This document shows, in pieces, positions 31,752-38,798 of a stretch of DNA of 39,782 bases. Every line of letters begins with the position of its first letter. The first letter of the stretch is position 1. Origin of the DNA: Mollicutes bacterium (GTDB taxonomy: Bacteria > Bacillota_I > Bacilli_A > Izemoplasmatales > Izemoplasmataceae). Position numbers and translations under genes: made by a program. Where the stretch lies: positions 1 to 39,782 of the forward strand of contig PWYL01000049.1 of assembly GCA_003568315.1 (NCBI GenBank), given 5' to 3'. The notes under the pieces were generated by a model. It made no database searches and was not told where the DNA came from. It saw only the letters and a program-made list of their open reading frames with translations.

Positions 31752-32825
31752 ATGAGCAATTCCCTGACCCGAAAAATCGAGAACGGTTTCTATGAATACG
31801 TGCAGAAAAGCCGCAAGGTGAGGAATGCGCACCTTCTTGTCCATGCGGAAAGACAAGGCGTCTCTTTGAAACTGGCCGCAGGTGAAGACGAGTCGGGAGA
31901 GGCTTCGCCCGACCAGCCCTTGTATATGGCCAGCGTGGGCAAACTCTTCACCGCGACCGTCGTGGGCATCCTGAAAGAGCAAGGCAGATTGGCCTATGGG
32001 GACTCCCTAATCCGCTTCTTCGGCGACGATGTCTCCACGCTCCACATGTACAAGGGCTGGGAATACACCGAGGACATCACCGTGCGGATGCTTCTCAATC
32101 ACACTTCGGGACTTTACGATGTCTTCCCGCCCATGTTGAAGCGGTTGCAAAAGGATTCCTCGGCCTCTTTCAGTCCGGAAGAAGCCATCGATTTTGGGCG
32201 GAAAAATCTGAAGACTGTCGCTGTGCCCGGCAAGAAGTTCCACTATGCCGACACAAACTACCATCTGCTCGGTCTCATCGCGGAGAAGGTCACGGGGCTT
32301 CCCTTCCACGATGTGCTGCGCCGGCACATCTTCAATCCGTTAGGCATGGATCATTCCTATTTTTTGCATCGCTCAAAGCCGAACGATAAGCCGAAGGATA
32401 GACTCGCCGACTTCTATCTCGGGAACGAGCCCTACACGGAAGTCGAAGGCCTGGCCGGCATCGATTACGCCGGGGGCGGCGTGGTGGCGACACTCGACGA
32501 TCTGCTCACATTCATGAAGGCCTTGACGGGAGGAAGACTCGTGAAGGAAGAGACCCTCGACATCATGCTTACCGATACCGCGCGCTTCGGATTGGGCATC
32601 GATTACGGGCACGGACTCATGAAGATCAAAGGCGCTCCGCTTATCATCCCGAAAACATTCGCCATGTGGGGCGGAATCGGCTCCACCGGTGCCTTCATGT
32701 TCTATCATCCCTCTCTCGAGGCCTATATCATCGGCAATCTGAACCGCCATCCGCTCGGGCCCCGGGGTGTCCGTTTCGCTATGTTCCGTGTGGTGAGACA
32801 TCTCCTGAAGGCATCCCGCCGTTAA
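31752..32825 (+). CDS. Beta-lactamase-family serine hydrolase
   Basis: 357-residue class C beta-lactamase-like / DD-peptidase-like protein. The catalytic SxxK appears as SVGK near residue 61, the second motif as YADTNYHLLG near 165, and a C-terminal GSTGAF takes the place of KTG. No signal peptide is visible, so it is probably cytoplasmic and more likely an esterase or peptidase than a resistance enzyme. ATG with AAGGAGGG upstream. Own promoter and terminator. Confidence 0.87.
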   Translation: MSNSLTRKIENGFYEYVQKSRKVRNAHLLVHAERQGVSLKLAAGEDESGEASPDQPLYMASVGKLFTATVVGILKEQGRLAYGDSLIRFFGDDVSTLHMYKGWEYTEDITVRMLLNHTSGLYDVFPPMLKRLQKDSSASFSPEEAIDFGRKNLKTVAVPGKKFHYADTNYHLLGLIAEKVTGLPFHDVLRRHIFNPLGMDHSYFLHRSKPNDKPKDRLADFYLGNEPYTEVEGLAGIDYAGGGVVATLDDLLTFMKALTGGRLVKEETLDIMLTDTARFGLGIDYGHGLMKIKGAPLIIPKTFAMWGGIGSTGAFMFYHPSLEAYIIGNLNRHPLGPRGVRFAMFRVVRHLLKASRR

Positions 32826-32840
32826 CCCCTGTCAGACGAC

Positions 32841-32865
32841 AAAAACCGGCCGCGGCCGGTTTTTT
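32841..32865. terminator. Bidirectional intrinsic terminator
   Basis: Palindromic stem AACCGGCCGCGGCCGGTT flanked by A and T runs; serves the serine hydrolase (plus) and the tRNA pair (minus). Confidence 0.88.
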
Positions 32866-32883
32866 CATGGGAAGATTGCAGTG

Positions 32884-32972
32884 TGGCGGAGGAGAGGGGA
32901 TTCGAACCCCTGCACCGTTTCCGGCCTGCTCGCTTTCGAGGCGAGTCCCTTAAGCCACTTGGGTACTCCTCC
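32884..32972 (-). tRNA. tRNA-Ser (anticodon CGA)
   Basis: Class II tRNA of 89 bases including encoded CCA. Acceptor GGAGGAG pairs with CTCCTCC; anticodon stem CTCGC/GCGAG encloses loop CTCGAAA; long variable arm; T-loop GGTTCGAATCC. Confidence 0.95.
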
Positions 32973-33016
32973 GCGAGACAAAAAACAAGACAAAGCGCCT
33001 TGTCTCGTATGCAAAA

Positions 33017-33102
33017 TGGTGCGAACGGGGGGACTCGAACCCCCACGGGCTGGGCCCACATGAACCTGAATCATGCGCGTCTACCAATTCCGCCACGCTC
33101 GC
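33017..33102 (-). tRNA. tRNA-Leu (anticodon CAG)
   Basis: 86 bases including encoded CCA. Acceptor GCGAGCG pairs with CGTTCGC; anticodon loop TTCAGGT; long variable arm GGGCCCAGCCC; T-loop GGTTCGAGTCC. First gene of the Leu-Ser pair. Confidence 0.95.
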
Positions 33103-33136
33103 AGAGTGAAGGTTGGCCTTCGTGTTTCCCTGCATT

Positions 33137-33165
33137 ATCATAGCACTAGATGCCGTTTTCGGCAA
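33137..33165 (-). promoter_or_regulatory. Promoter of the tRNA-Leu/tRNA-Ser pair
   Basis: TTGCCG (33160-33165), 17-bp spacer, TATGAT (33137-33142) with TGC before it. Confidence 0.75.
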
Positions 33166-33203
33166 GACGGAAGGAGTGAAATCCCCCTTGCAGGGAAGGG
33201 AGG

Positions 33204-33226
33204 AGGGCGGCCGAAGCCGCCCTTCC
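33204..33226 (-). terminator. Hairpin after the glycerophosphodiesterase gene
   Basis: Stem AGGGCGGC/GCCGCCCT with TTCG-type tetraloop, three bases after the stop. No T-tract follows, so it may be a 3' stabiliser or weak terminator. Confidence 0.5.
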
Positions 33227-33229
33227 GGC

Positions 33230-34300
33230 TCAGTCGAAATGGTCGGGGAAATAGTCCTCGATGACTTCTCTGAGCAGGGTCGGCCGGTCGGTGAGGATGC
33301 CGTCGGCGCCGACCTCGACGAGTTCCCGCATCTTCTCTTCCTCGTTTATCGTCCAATAGTGCACCGCGATATTGTGGCGGTTGGCGGCGTTCACGAACGC
33401 GCGCGTCGCCAGGTTGAGGTTGATGTTGAAGACCGCTTCCGACATCGGCACCTGGAAGGAACTCACGGGATCGTCATAGAACACGGTCAGACGCGGCCAA
33501 TGCAATATGTAGAAATTGGTGATGCTGGCATCTTGGGGACTGAAGAGCAACTCGGGATGGGTGGTCTCCTTCAATTCCATGTAATACTCGAAAATCTCTT
33601 TGTGGAAGCTCGCGAGGGTTACGCGACCATACATGTCGAACCCTTCGTCCTCGAGGTCGTCCATGAGCTCCAATATGGTGTCGATGGTCTCTATCCCGCG
33701 TTCGCCCGCGGGTTTCACCTCGACGATTTTCTCATTGTCGGGAAAGGCGCGGAAGAACTCTTCGAGGGTCGTGGCGCGAAAAACCTCCTCATGACGGGGC
33801 ACGACACCTTCGGGATAGTCGACATCGAGCGGGGTGACCTCTTCGCCGCGATAGTTTGTGTAGGGAATGTCGTCGCCGACTTGGAAACCGTCGTCGTCTA
33901 TCTCGTTTTCGAAGGCGAAATTCACCTCTTCGCCCTCTTTCATTAGCACCTCGTGATAACTCGTCTCTTCCACGGGGGCGTTCCGGAGGTTCGTCTTCCT
34001 GTCGAAGGTGAGGTCGTGGGTGAGCACGACGACGCCGTCGGCCGTCATCGCGACATCCGTCTCCAAGATGACGTTCGGATCGATGCTGTAGGCGTTGTAG
34101 TGGGCTTCGAGCGTGTTGTCGGGGAACTCCATGTTGCCGCCGGCGTGGGCGATGATGTGTGGCGGTCCGCCCTCGGGGGCGCGGAAGGGGTTCTCCCCTT
34201 CATAACTTTGCGGCTTCGGCAAGACAGCCAGCACGACCCAGACGAGCACGATGGCGCTCACGATGAAAAGGGTCAACCGCAGTTTCGGTCGGTTTTTCAT
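33230..34300 (-). CDS. Membrane-anchored glycerophosphodiester phosphodiesterase
   Basis: Hydrolyses glycerophosphodiesters to glycerol-3-phosphate and an alcohol. 356 residues with an N-terminal membrane anchor (LRLTLFIVSAIVLVWVVLAVL), so the catalytic domain is probably outside. GDPD motifs: HIIAHAGGNMEFPDNTLEA (HR of the usual HRG replaced by HA), ILETDVAMTADGVVVLTHD, IVEVKP and the C-terminal VHYWTINEEEKMRELVEVGADGILTDRP. An acidic insert (GEEVNFAFENEIDDDGF) and a PYTNYRGEEVTPL segment interrupt the core. ATG start; own promoter. Confidence 0.9.
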   Translation of the reverse strand: MKNRPKLRLTLFIVSAIVLVWVVLAVLPKPQSYEGENPFRAPEGGPPHIIAHAGGNMEFPDNTLEAHYNAYSIDPNVILETDVAMTADGVVVLTHDLTFDRKTNLRNAPVEETSYHEVLMKEGEEVNFAFENEIDDDGFQVGDDIPYTNYRGEEVTPLDVDYPEGVVPRHEEVFRATTLEEFFRAFPDNEKIVEVKPAGERGIETIDTILELMDDLEDEGFDMYGRVTLASFHKEIFEYYMELKETTHPELLFSPQDASITNFYILHWPRLTVFYDDPVSSFQVPMSEAVFNINLNLATRAFVNAANRHNIAVHYWTINEEEKMRELVEVGADGILTDRPTLLREVIEDYFPDHFD

Positions 34301-34338
34301 GACTGTTCCTCGCTTTCTCGTTATTTCGTTATATTCTG

Positions 34339-34367
34339 ATTATACAACAACGGCGAAAGAATGTGAA
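34339..34367 (-). promoter_or_regulatory. Promoter of the glycerophosphodiesterase gene
   Basis: TTCACA (34362-34367), 17-bp spacer, TATAAT (34339-34344) on the minus strand. Confidence 0.7.
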
Positions 34368-34381
34368 AGGGGTCGCATGAG

Positions 34382-34408
34382 AACGGGAAGCCTTCAAGAC
34401 TTCCCGTT
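34382..34408 (-). terminator. Hairpin overlapping the end of the small membrane protein gene
   Basis: Stem AACGGGAAG/CTTCCCGTT spans the stop codon of the 75-residue protein. There is no clear T-tract; possible weak terminator of the flavodoxin operon. Confidence 0.45.
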
Positions 34409-34621
34409 GTTCTTCGCATGAACCAAAAAGACCCTGTAGACGATGTATCCCCAGGTGAGGACGAAGATGGCGACGAACACCAAGACAAAGTCGCGAAGAT
34501 GGTCGGCCAGATAGACACCGATGATGACACCCAGTGCAACCAGGCAGGCTTTCAAAGCGCCCACATCGAGGATGGTGAACCGCGAGAGACTCTCGCGGAC
34601 AAAACGGTAATGCTCCTTCAT
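34394..34621 (-). CDS. Small two-helix membrane protein (permease-like)
   Basis: 75 residues. The N-terminal SRFTILDVGALKACLVALGVIIGVYLADHL and a second segment FVLVFVAIFVLTWGYIVYRVF match a small Bacillota membrane protein family often labelled permease; its function is unknown. ATG with AAAGGGG upstream. It is the third gene after flavodoxin and the FMN-binding protein (18 bp gap). Confidence 0.75.
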   Translation of the reverse strand: MKEHYRFVRESLSRFTILDVGALKACLVALGVIIGVYLADHLRDFVLVFVAIFVLTWGYIVYRVFLVHAKNNGKS

Positions 34622-34639
34622 GACAACCGCCCCTTTTTG

Positions 34640-35020
34640 TTATTCCAAAGCGTCGGCAATGGCGAGAAGGATGGCCTTGCTGCTGTAGGTGGCGCCGCTC
34701 ACGGCATCGACCTCAAGCGATTGCGAAGCGATGACATCGTCCGTGATCGTTTCGGCCGCTTCCCCCTGCCCGTGGCGGTGCCGCACGATCTCTATGGCCA
34801 CAATCTCCTCTTCTTCCACAAAGACCAACACTTCGACAGCGATGACGCGATTGGACCAGTATCCTTCATATGTGCCGTCGAAAACACCTGCCAAAGAAAG
34901 GACGGGGATTTCCGTGTCGGCGAGGGAACGCATCTCGCGTTCGAGAAAGATGAATGCGGCGGTGCCGACAAGGAAGAGGGTCCCGACAATGACGAGCGCG
35001 CCGATGAGGAGTTTCTTCAA
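34640..35020 (-). CDS. Extracytoplasmic FMN-binding domain protein
   Basis: 126 residues. An N-terminal anchor (KKLLIGALVIVGTLFLVGTAAFIFL) leads to one FMN-binding domain with VDAVSGATYSS, the motif in which ApbE attaches FMN to Thr. The start is taken as TTG at 35020, overlapping the flavodoxin stop (TTGA) with AAAGG upstream; the frame is open 19 codons further into flavodoxin with a poor, arginine-rich sequence. Probably an electron carrier on the outer membrane face fed from the cytoplasm. No ApbE gene is in the window. Confidence 0.82.
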   Translation of the reverse strand: MKKLLIGALVIVGTLFLVGTAAFIFLEREMRSLADTEIPVLSLAGVFDGTYEGYWSNRVIAVEVLVFVEEEEIVAIEIVRHRHGQGEAAETITDDVIASQSLEVDAVSGATYSSKAILLAIADALE

Positions 35021-35460
35021 GGGACGAGCCTTTCGACGACGGTTTCTTGTTGTTTCTCGCGTTCTTTCGCGCTCCAATGCACAATGCCGCCGAGAACGAC
35101 CTGCGCCTTCGATTTCTCGAGGTTCTTTTGCAGGAAGCGAAGCGCGCGGTTTCCTCCGAAGAAGGGACGTTTCAACTGCTGCGTGACAAAGATGCCTACC
35201 CGTCTGTCTTTGAGTGACGGGAAAGTCTTCAGATAGAGTTTCATCGGCCGGGCCAACGTGAAAGCGTGGACCGGCGAGGCGAGCACAAGTGCCTCATAAC
35301 CTTCAACGGAAGGGGCCTCTTCGAGTTTCATCCTGCGTTTGTCGGCGCGGATGCGGACGATTTCCGCGTAATGTCCCGCGGCGATCATTTTCTCCTGCAA
35401 GCGGTCGGCGACCTCCAAAGTGTGGCCGGTCTCCGAATAGACGACGATACCGATCTTCAT
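35017..35460 (-). CDS. Flavodoxin-family protein
   Basis: 147 residues. The FMN phosphate loop YSETGHTLEVADRL is close to the canonical SxTGxT, and ALVLASPVHAFTLARPMKLYL forms the second loop. ATG at 35460 with GGAGGAG five bases upstream; the open frame extends further but lacks a ribosome site. It overlaps the FMN-binding gene by four bases. Together they suggest a small flavin electron-transfer unit. Confidence 0.87.
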   Translation of the reverse strand: MKIGIVVYSETGHTLEVADRLQEKMIAAGHYAEIVRIRADKRRMKLEEAPSVEGYEALVLASPVHAFTLARPMKLYLKTFPSLKDRRVGIFVTQQLKRPFFGGNRALRFLQKNLEKSKAQVVLGGIVHWSAKEREKQQETVVERLVP

Positions 35461-35513
35461 TCTTCTCCTCCCGCGATGAGCGTGATTTGGATATGTTTCC
35501 ATCATATACCCGA

Positions 35514-35542
35514 ATAATACCGACCGCACGGCAAATTGTCAA
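35514..35542 (-). promoter_or_regulatory. Promoter of the flavodoxin operon
   Basis: TTGACA (35537-35542), 17-bp spacer, TATTAT (35514-35519), near consensus. Confidence 0.85.
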
Positions 35543-35803
35543 TTTTCGCTCGCGTCGGCGAGCGGACATGCACAGATATTCGCACACTTTGTCTTTTCAT
35601 CCGCAAGAAATCCCTCATGGGTTTCTATTTCGGATTTGGGCAATGATGGTGCGTTGATACTGCCGCTGGAAATGGTCAGTCTTCATCCGTTGTCATTGAA
35701 AAACAAAGATGGACGATGAGTACTACCGGACAACAAGCATTGAGATCATCTGGGAGACGAAAGATTTGGATGAGACTCACGCGAGTCCGACAGTCTCCCT
35801 ATA
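35543..35803. other. Intergenic stretch, nothing recognised
   Basis: No convincing gene, RNA or repeat. A 31-codon plus-strand frame beginning MDDEYYRTTSIEI (from about 35709) has no clear ribosome site and may be a gene remnant or chance. Confidence 0.5.
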
Positions 35804-35832
35804 AAAAAAACACATGTCGCCATGTGTTTTTG
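35804..35832. terminator. Terminator of the tRNA-Val/tRNA-Leu pair
   Basis: Stem AAACACATG/CATGTGTTT followed by T8 on the minus strand, just after tRNA-Leu(GAG). Confidence 0.85.
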
Positions 35833-35840
35833 TCCAATCA

Positions 35841-35928
35841 TGGTGCGAATGGGGGGACTTGAACCCCCACGGCTTAAGAAGCCACATGGCCCTCAACCAT
35901 GCGCGTCTACCAATTCCGCCACACTCGC
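35841..35928 (-). tRNA. tRNA-Leu (anticodon GAG)
   Basis: 88 bases including encoded CCA. Acceptor GCGAGTG pairs with CATTCGC; anticodon loop TTGAGGG; long variable arm GGCTTCTTAAGCC; T-loop GGTTCAAGTCC. Confidence 0.95.
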
Positions 35929-35931
35929 ACT

Positions 35932-36006
35932 TGGTGGAGACTGGAGGACTCGAACCTCCGACCCCTTGCACGTCAAGCAAGTGCTCTCCCGCTGAGCTAA
36001 GCCTCC
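35932..36006 (-). tRNA. tRNA-Val (anticodon GAC)
   Basis: 75 bases including encoded CCA. Acceptor GGAGGCT pairs with AGTCTCC with one imperfect pair; D arm GCTCAGCGGGAGAGC; anticodon stem CTTGC/GCAAG with loop TTGACGT; T-loop GGTTCGAGTCC. Three bases upstream of tRNA-Leu. Confidence 0.93.
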
Positions 36007-36022
36007 TCCTGGGTCGCATTAG

Positions 36023-36052
36023 ATTATACCACCACCGCTCTTGTCAAGTCAA
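36023..36052 (-). promoter_or_regulatory. Promoter of the tRNA-Val/tRNA-Leu pair
   Basis: TTGACT (36047-36052), 18-bp spacer, TATAAT (36023-36028) preceded by TGG, an extended -10. A TTGACA at 13 bp is too close to serve. Confidence 0.75.
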
Positions 36053-36120
36053 GGCGGAAGGGGGGAGAAATTCCCCTGTTGGAAAAAGTGTCCGACGTGT
36101 ATCCGCTTTCTCTTGATATT

Positions 36121-36150
36121 TTGTCGGAACGGCCGAAAAAATGGTAAAAT
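36121..36150 (+). promoter_or_regulatory. Promoter of the tldD-tldE operon
   Basis: TTGTCG (36121-36126), 18-bp spacer, TAAAAT (36145-36150) preceded by TGG (extended -10). Confidence 0.65.
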
Positions 36151-36186
36151 GGTGTTAACAGTACGCACTCTAAAAGGAGGACAGAC

Positions 36187-37521
36187 ATGATTAGTTTTCC
36201 GAAACACCTTTATACCGATGTGCGTATCGAAGAGATTGTCGATACGCGCATACGTTTCAAACGGAAGAAACTCCGGGAACAGAAAACCCGCCGCAACAAG
36301 GGCGCCTTCATCCGTGTCTTCGACGGCGAGCGGTGGTATTACGGCGCCGTGACCGACCTCGGAAAGCTCCAAAGCCATGTCGACGAACTGGCCGCGATGG
36401 CCACGCCCGTCGAAGGTATCGAAGAACATCCTGTCGTCAAGGCGCTAGAAGCGAACGAACGCAAAGAAATCCGTTTCGAGAAAGACTCGGTCACGAAGAT
36501 TCCGCTTGAGAAGAAACGGGGACTGCTCGAGGAAGTCCTCGCCTTCGCTGACGACGAGGCGATCGTGAACACCGACGCCTTCTATGTCGACAACCGCACG
36601 ATGAAGAAGTTCTTCTCCTCGAAAGGAGCGGACCTCACCTTTGACAAGGAGACGACCGGCATCGGCATCACGCTCGATATCGCCCACGGGGAGAACAAGG
36701 ACAGGATGAGCACTTCGAAGGCGAAATCCCGTTTCAAGGATCTTAAGGATGCCAAAGGCTACTTCGCAGAAGAGATCGAAAAAGACGTCGATTTCGTCAA
36801 ACGGGCGATGCCGGTAGAAGGTGGTGAACACCCGGTCCTTTTCAGTCCTCTGGCCACCGGAGTCTTCACCCATGAGAGTTTCGGGCACAAGAGCGAAGCC
36901 GATTTCATGATCGGTGACGAGACCATGAAACGCGAATGGAGCATCGGCAAGGAAATCGGGCCCGAAATCCTCTCCATCGTCGACGACGGCGGTGTCGAGG
37001 GAAGCGGATTGACACCTTTCGACGAGGAAGGCACGGCCGCGAAGAAGACCCATCTCATCAAGGAGGGGAGATTGGCGGGAAGACTCCACAGCGCTTTGAC
37101 GAGCGCCTCGCTCCAAGAAGAGCCGACGGGGAACGCCCGGGCAGTCGATTTCACGTTCGAGCCCATCGTGCGCATGACGACGACCTATATCGAAAAAGGC
37201 GAAACCCCCTTGCAAGAAATCATACAAAGCATGGACAAAGGCTATCTCGTCGACACCATCAAGCACGGTTCCGGCATGAGCACCTTCACCATCGCGCCCG
37301 CGAGGGCATACCGGATTGAAAACGGCGAGATCAAAGAGCCCGTGAAGATAAGCGTCGTCACCGGAAGCGTCTTCGAGACGCTCGCCCATGTGGAGAAATT
37401 GAGTTCGGAGTTCGAACTCCTCTCCTTCGTGGGCGGCGGTTGCGGCAAGATGGAACAATTCCCCCTGCCGGTCGGCTTCGGGGGACCCTATACGCTCGTA
37501 AGCAAGCTCAAGGTCCAATAG
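36187..37521 (+). CDS. tldD: TldD-type metalloprotease
   Basis: Catalytic half of the TldD/TldE zinc protease, which trims unfolded peptides and, in some systems, matures modified peptides. 444 residues, close to the family norm (about 460-480). The zinc motif HESFGH (HExxxH) is at 229-234, followed by KSEADFMIG. The C-terminal region has GGGCGKMEQFPLPVGFGGPY, with the Cys that supplies a further zinc ligand in characterised TldD. ATG with AAAGGAGG upstream. tldE begins 12 bp later, so they form an operon. Confidence 0.92.
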   Translation: MISFPKHLYTDVRIEEIVDTRIRFKRKKLREQKTRRNKGAFIRVFDGERWYYGAVTDLGKLQSHVDELAAMATPVEGIEEHPVVKALEANERKEIRFEKDSVTKIPLEKKRGLLEEVLAFADDEAIVNTDAFYVDNRTMKKFFSSKGADLTFDKETTGIGITLDIAHGENKDRMSTSKAKSRFKDLKDAKGYFAEEIEKDVDFVKRAMPVEGGEHPVLFSPLATGVFTHESFGHKSEADFMIGDETMKREWSIGKEIGPEILSIVDDGGVEGSGLTPFDEEGTAAKKTHLIKEGRLAGRLHSALTSASLQEEPTGNARAVDFTFEPIVRMTTTYIEKGETPLQEIIQSMDKGYLVDTIKHGSGMSTFTIAPARAYRIENGEIKEPVKISVVTGSVFETLAHVEKLSSEFELLSFVGGGCGKMEQFPLPVGFGGPYTLVSKLKVQ

Positions 37522-37533
37522 GAGGGAAAACAC

Positions 37534-38763
37534 ATGAAAAAAGAAACTGTCCTGATACAAGACACGGAAACCGCCGTGAAGGTGCAGAATTCGAGAATCG
37601 CCGCCGTGCGCAAGAAAGACATCGCCAAGAAGGCGGTGCGCGTCTATGACAAAGACTTGATCGGCATCGGCGGCGCCATGGGCGATATCGGCTGGAACAC
37701 GCTCGAGAAAAGCGCCGTCGAGGATCTTGAAAGCGGCATCCCCTACCCCCATGGCATTGAAGGGGGTCTGAGGGACCATCGCGATTACAGGCGCAAGAGT
37801 TTCACCGATGAGGGTCTGCAAATGGCGATGGAAAAGATTCTCGGCACCTTGAATGAGAAATTCCCCGCGCTCCGTTTCAGTGAGGGCTTGAAGCAGAAGG
37901 AGACCCTGCACAGGATGGAAAACACCGACGGGCTCGACCTCGAATACCGGGACGCCCACACGGAACTTTTCCTCCTCGTCAAGGAGAAAGAGGGCGCGAA
38001 CCTCTTCGACAACATGATCGTCTATTACGGTAGGGATTTCGATGTCGACGGGTTCCTCGACCATGCCGACAGGTTCTTGACCGCCCATCTCGAGAAGGCC
38101 TCTCTTCCCGAAGGGGAGAAAGTCCCCGTCTTCTTTCTCATGAACGATAGTCTGCTCGGTTTTTTGAACCGCGCGTTGAACGGCGAGGCCTACGCGACAG
38201 GAAGCTCGCTTCTTTCCGGGAAACTTGACGCGAAGATTTTCAACGAGAGGATCACCATCGAACAAAACCGTGATCCCGAAATCGCTTTCACCCCTTTCTT
38301 CGACACCGAGGGCGTCGTGAAACCTTGCGACAAAGTGGAACTCGTGAAAGACGGCAAGCTCATGAACGTCTTCACCGATAAACAGACGGCATCAGAATAC
38401 GATCTTGCGCACACCGGTGCCGCAAGCGGCGGCCATGACGATGTGCCCTCCCTTTCCGGGGCGCCTTTGCGATTCGTGCCGGATGCCAAAAACATCGCGA
38501 ATTCTCTCAATGGAGAACCCGCGATTCTCGTGAGCGTCACCTCGGGCGGGGAATTCACCGCCGACGGCAATTATGGCGCGCCCGTGCAATGTGCATACCT
38601 TTTCGACGGAAAGCGACTTCTGGGACGGCTTCCCGAGTTCTCCATCAAGAGTTCGCTTTTCGACATGCTCGGAAAGGACTACATCGGCACCTTCGAGACC
38701 GATATTCTCCCCTACACCGACAAACCGCTTTTGCAGGGTTTCCGGATGGAGATTATCCGTTGA
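37534..38763 (+). CDS. tldE: TldE/PmbA-type partner protein
   Basis: Non-catalytic partner of TldD; the heterodimer encloses the protease site. 409 residues, somewhat shorter than E. coli PmbA (about 450). It lacks the HExxxH motif. The conserved second half is seen in EIAFTPFFDTEGVVKPCDKVELVKDGKL, TGAASGGHDD and LVSVTSGGEFTADGNYGAPVQCAYLF. ATG with AGGAGGG upstream. The pair is terminated by the hairpin at 38768. Confidence 0.9.
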   Translation: MKKETVLIQDTETAVKVQNSRIAAVRKKDIAKKAVRVYDKDLIGIGGAMGDIGWNTLEKSAVEDLESGIPYPHGIEGGLRDHRDYRRKSFTDEGLQMAMEKILGTLNEKFPALRFSEGLKQKETLHRMENTDGLDLEYRDAHTELFLLVKEKEGANLFDNMIVYYGRDFDVDGFLDHADRFLTAHLEKASLPEGEKVPVFFLMNDSLLGFLNRALNGEAYATGSSLLSGKLDAKIFNERITIEQNRDPEIAFTPFFDTEGVVKPCDKVELVKDGKLMNVFTDKQTASEYDLAHTGAASGGHDDVPSLSGAPLRFVPDAKNIANSLNGEPAILVSVTSGGEFTADGNYGAPVQCAYLFDGKRLLGRLPEFSIKSSLFDMLGKDYIGTFETDILPYTDKPLLQGFRMEIIR

Positions 38764-38767
38764 ATCT

Positions 38768-38795
38768 AAGACCCCGGTCTACGCCGGGGTCTTTT
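38768..38795 (+). terminator. Intrinsic terminator of tldD-tldE
   Basis: Stem AAGACCCCGG/CCGGGGTCTT followed by TTCTTTC on the plus strand. Confidence 0.9.
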
Positions 38796-38798
38796 CTT

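Noticed and set aside
35709-35804. Small plus-strand frame MDDEYYRTTSIEI...
   Set aside because: No ribosome site or promoter, and no recognisable relative; kept only as a note on the gap.
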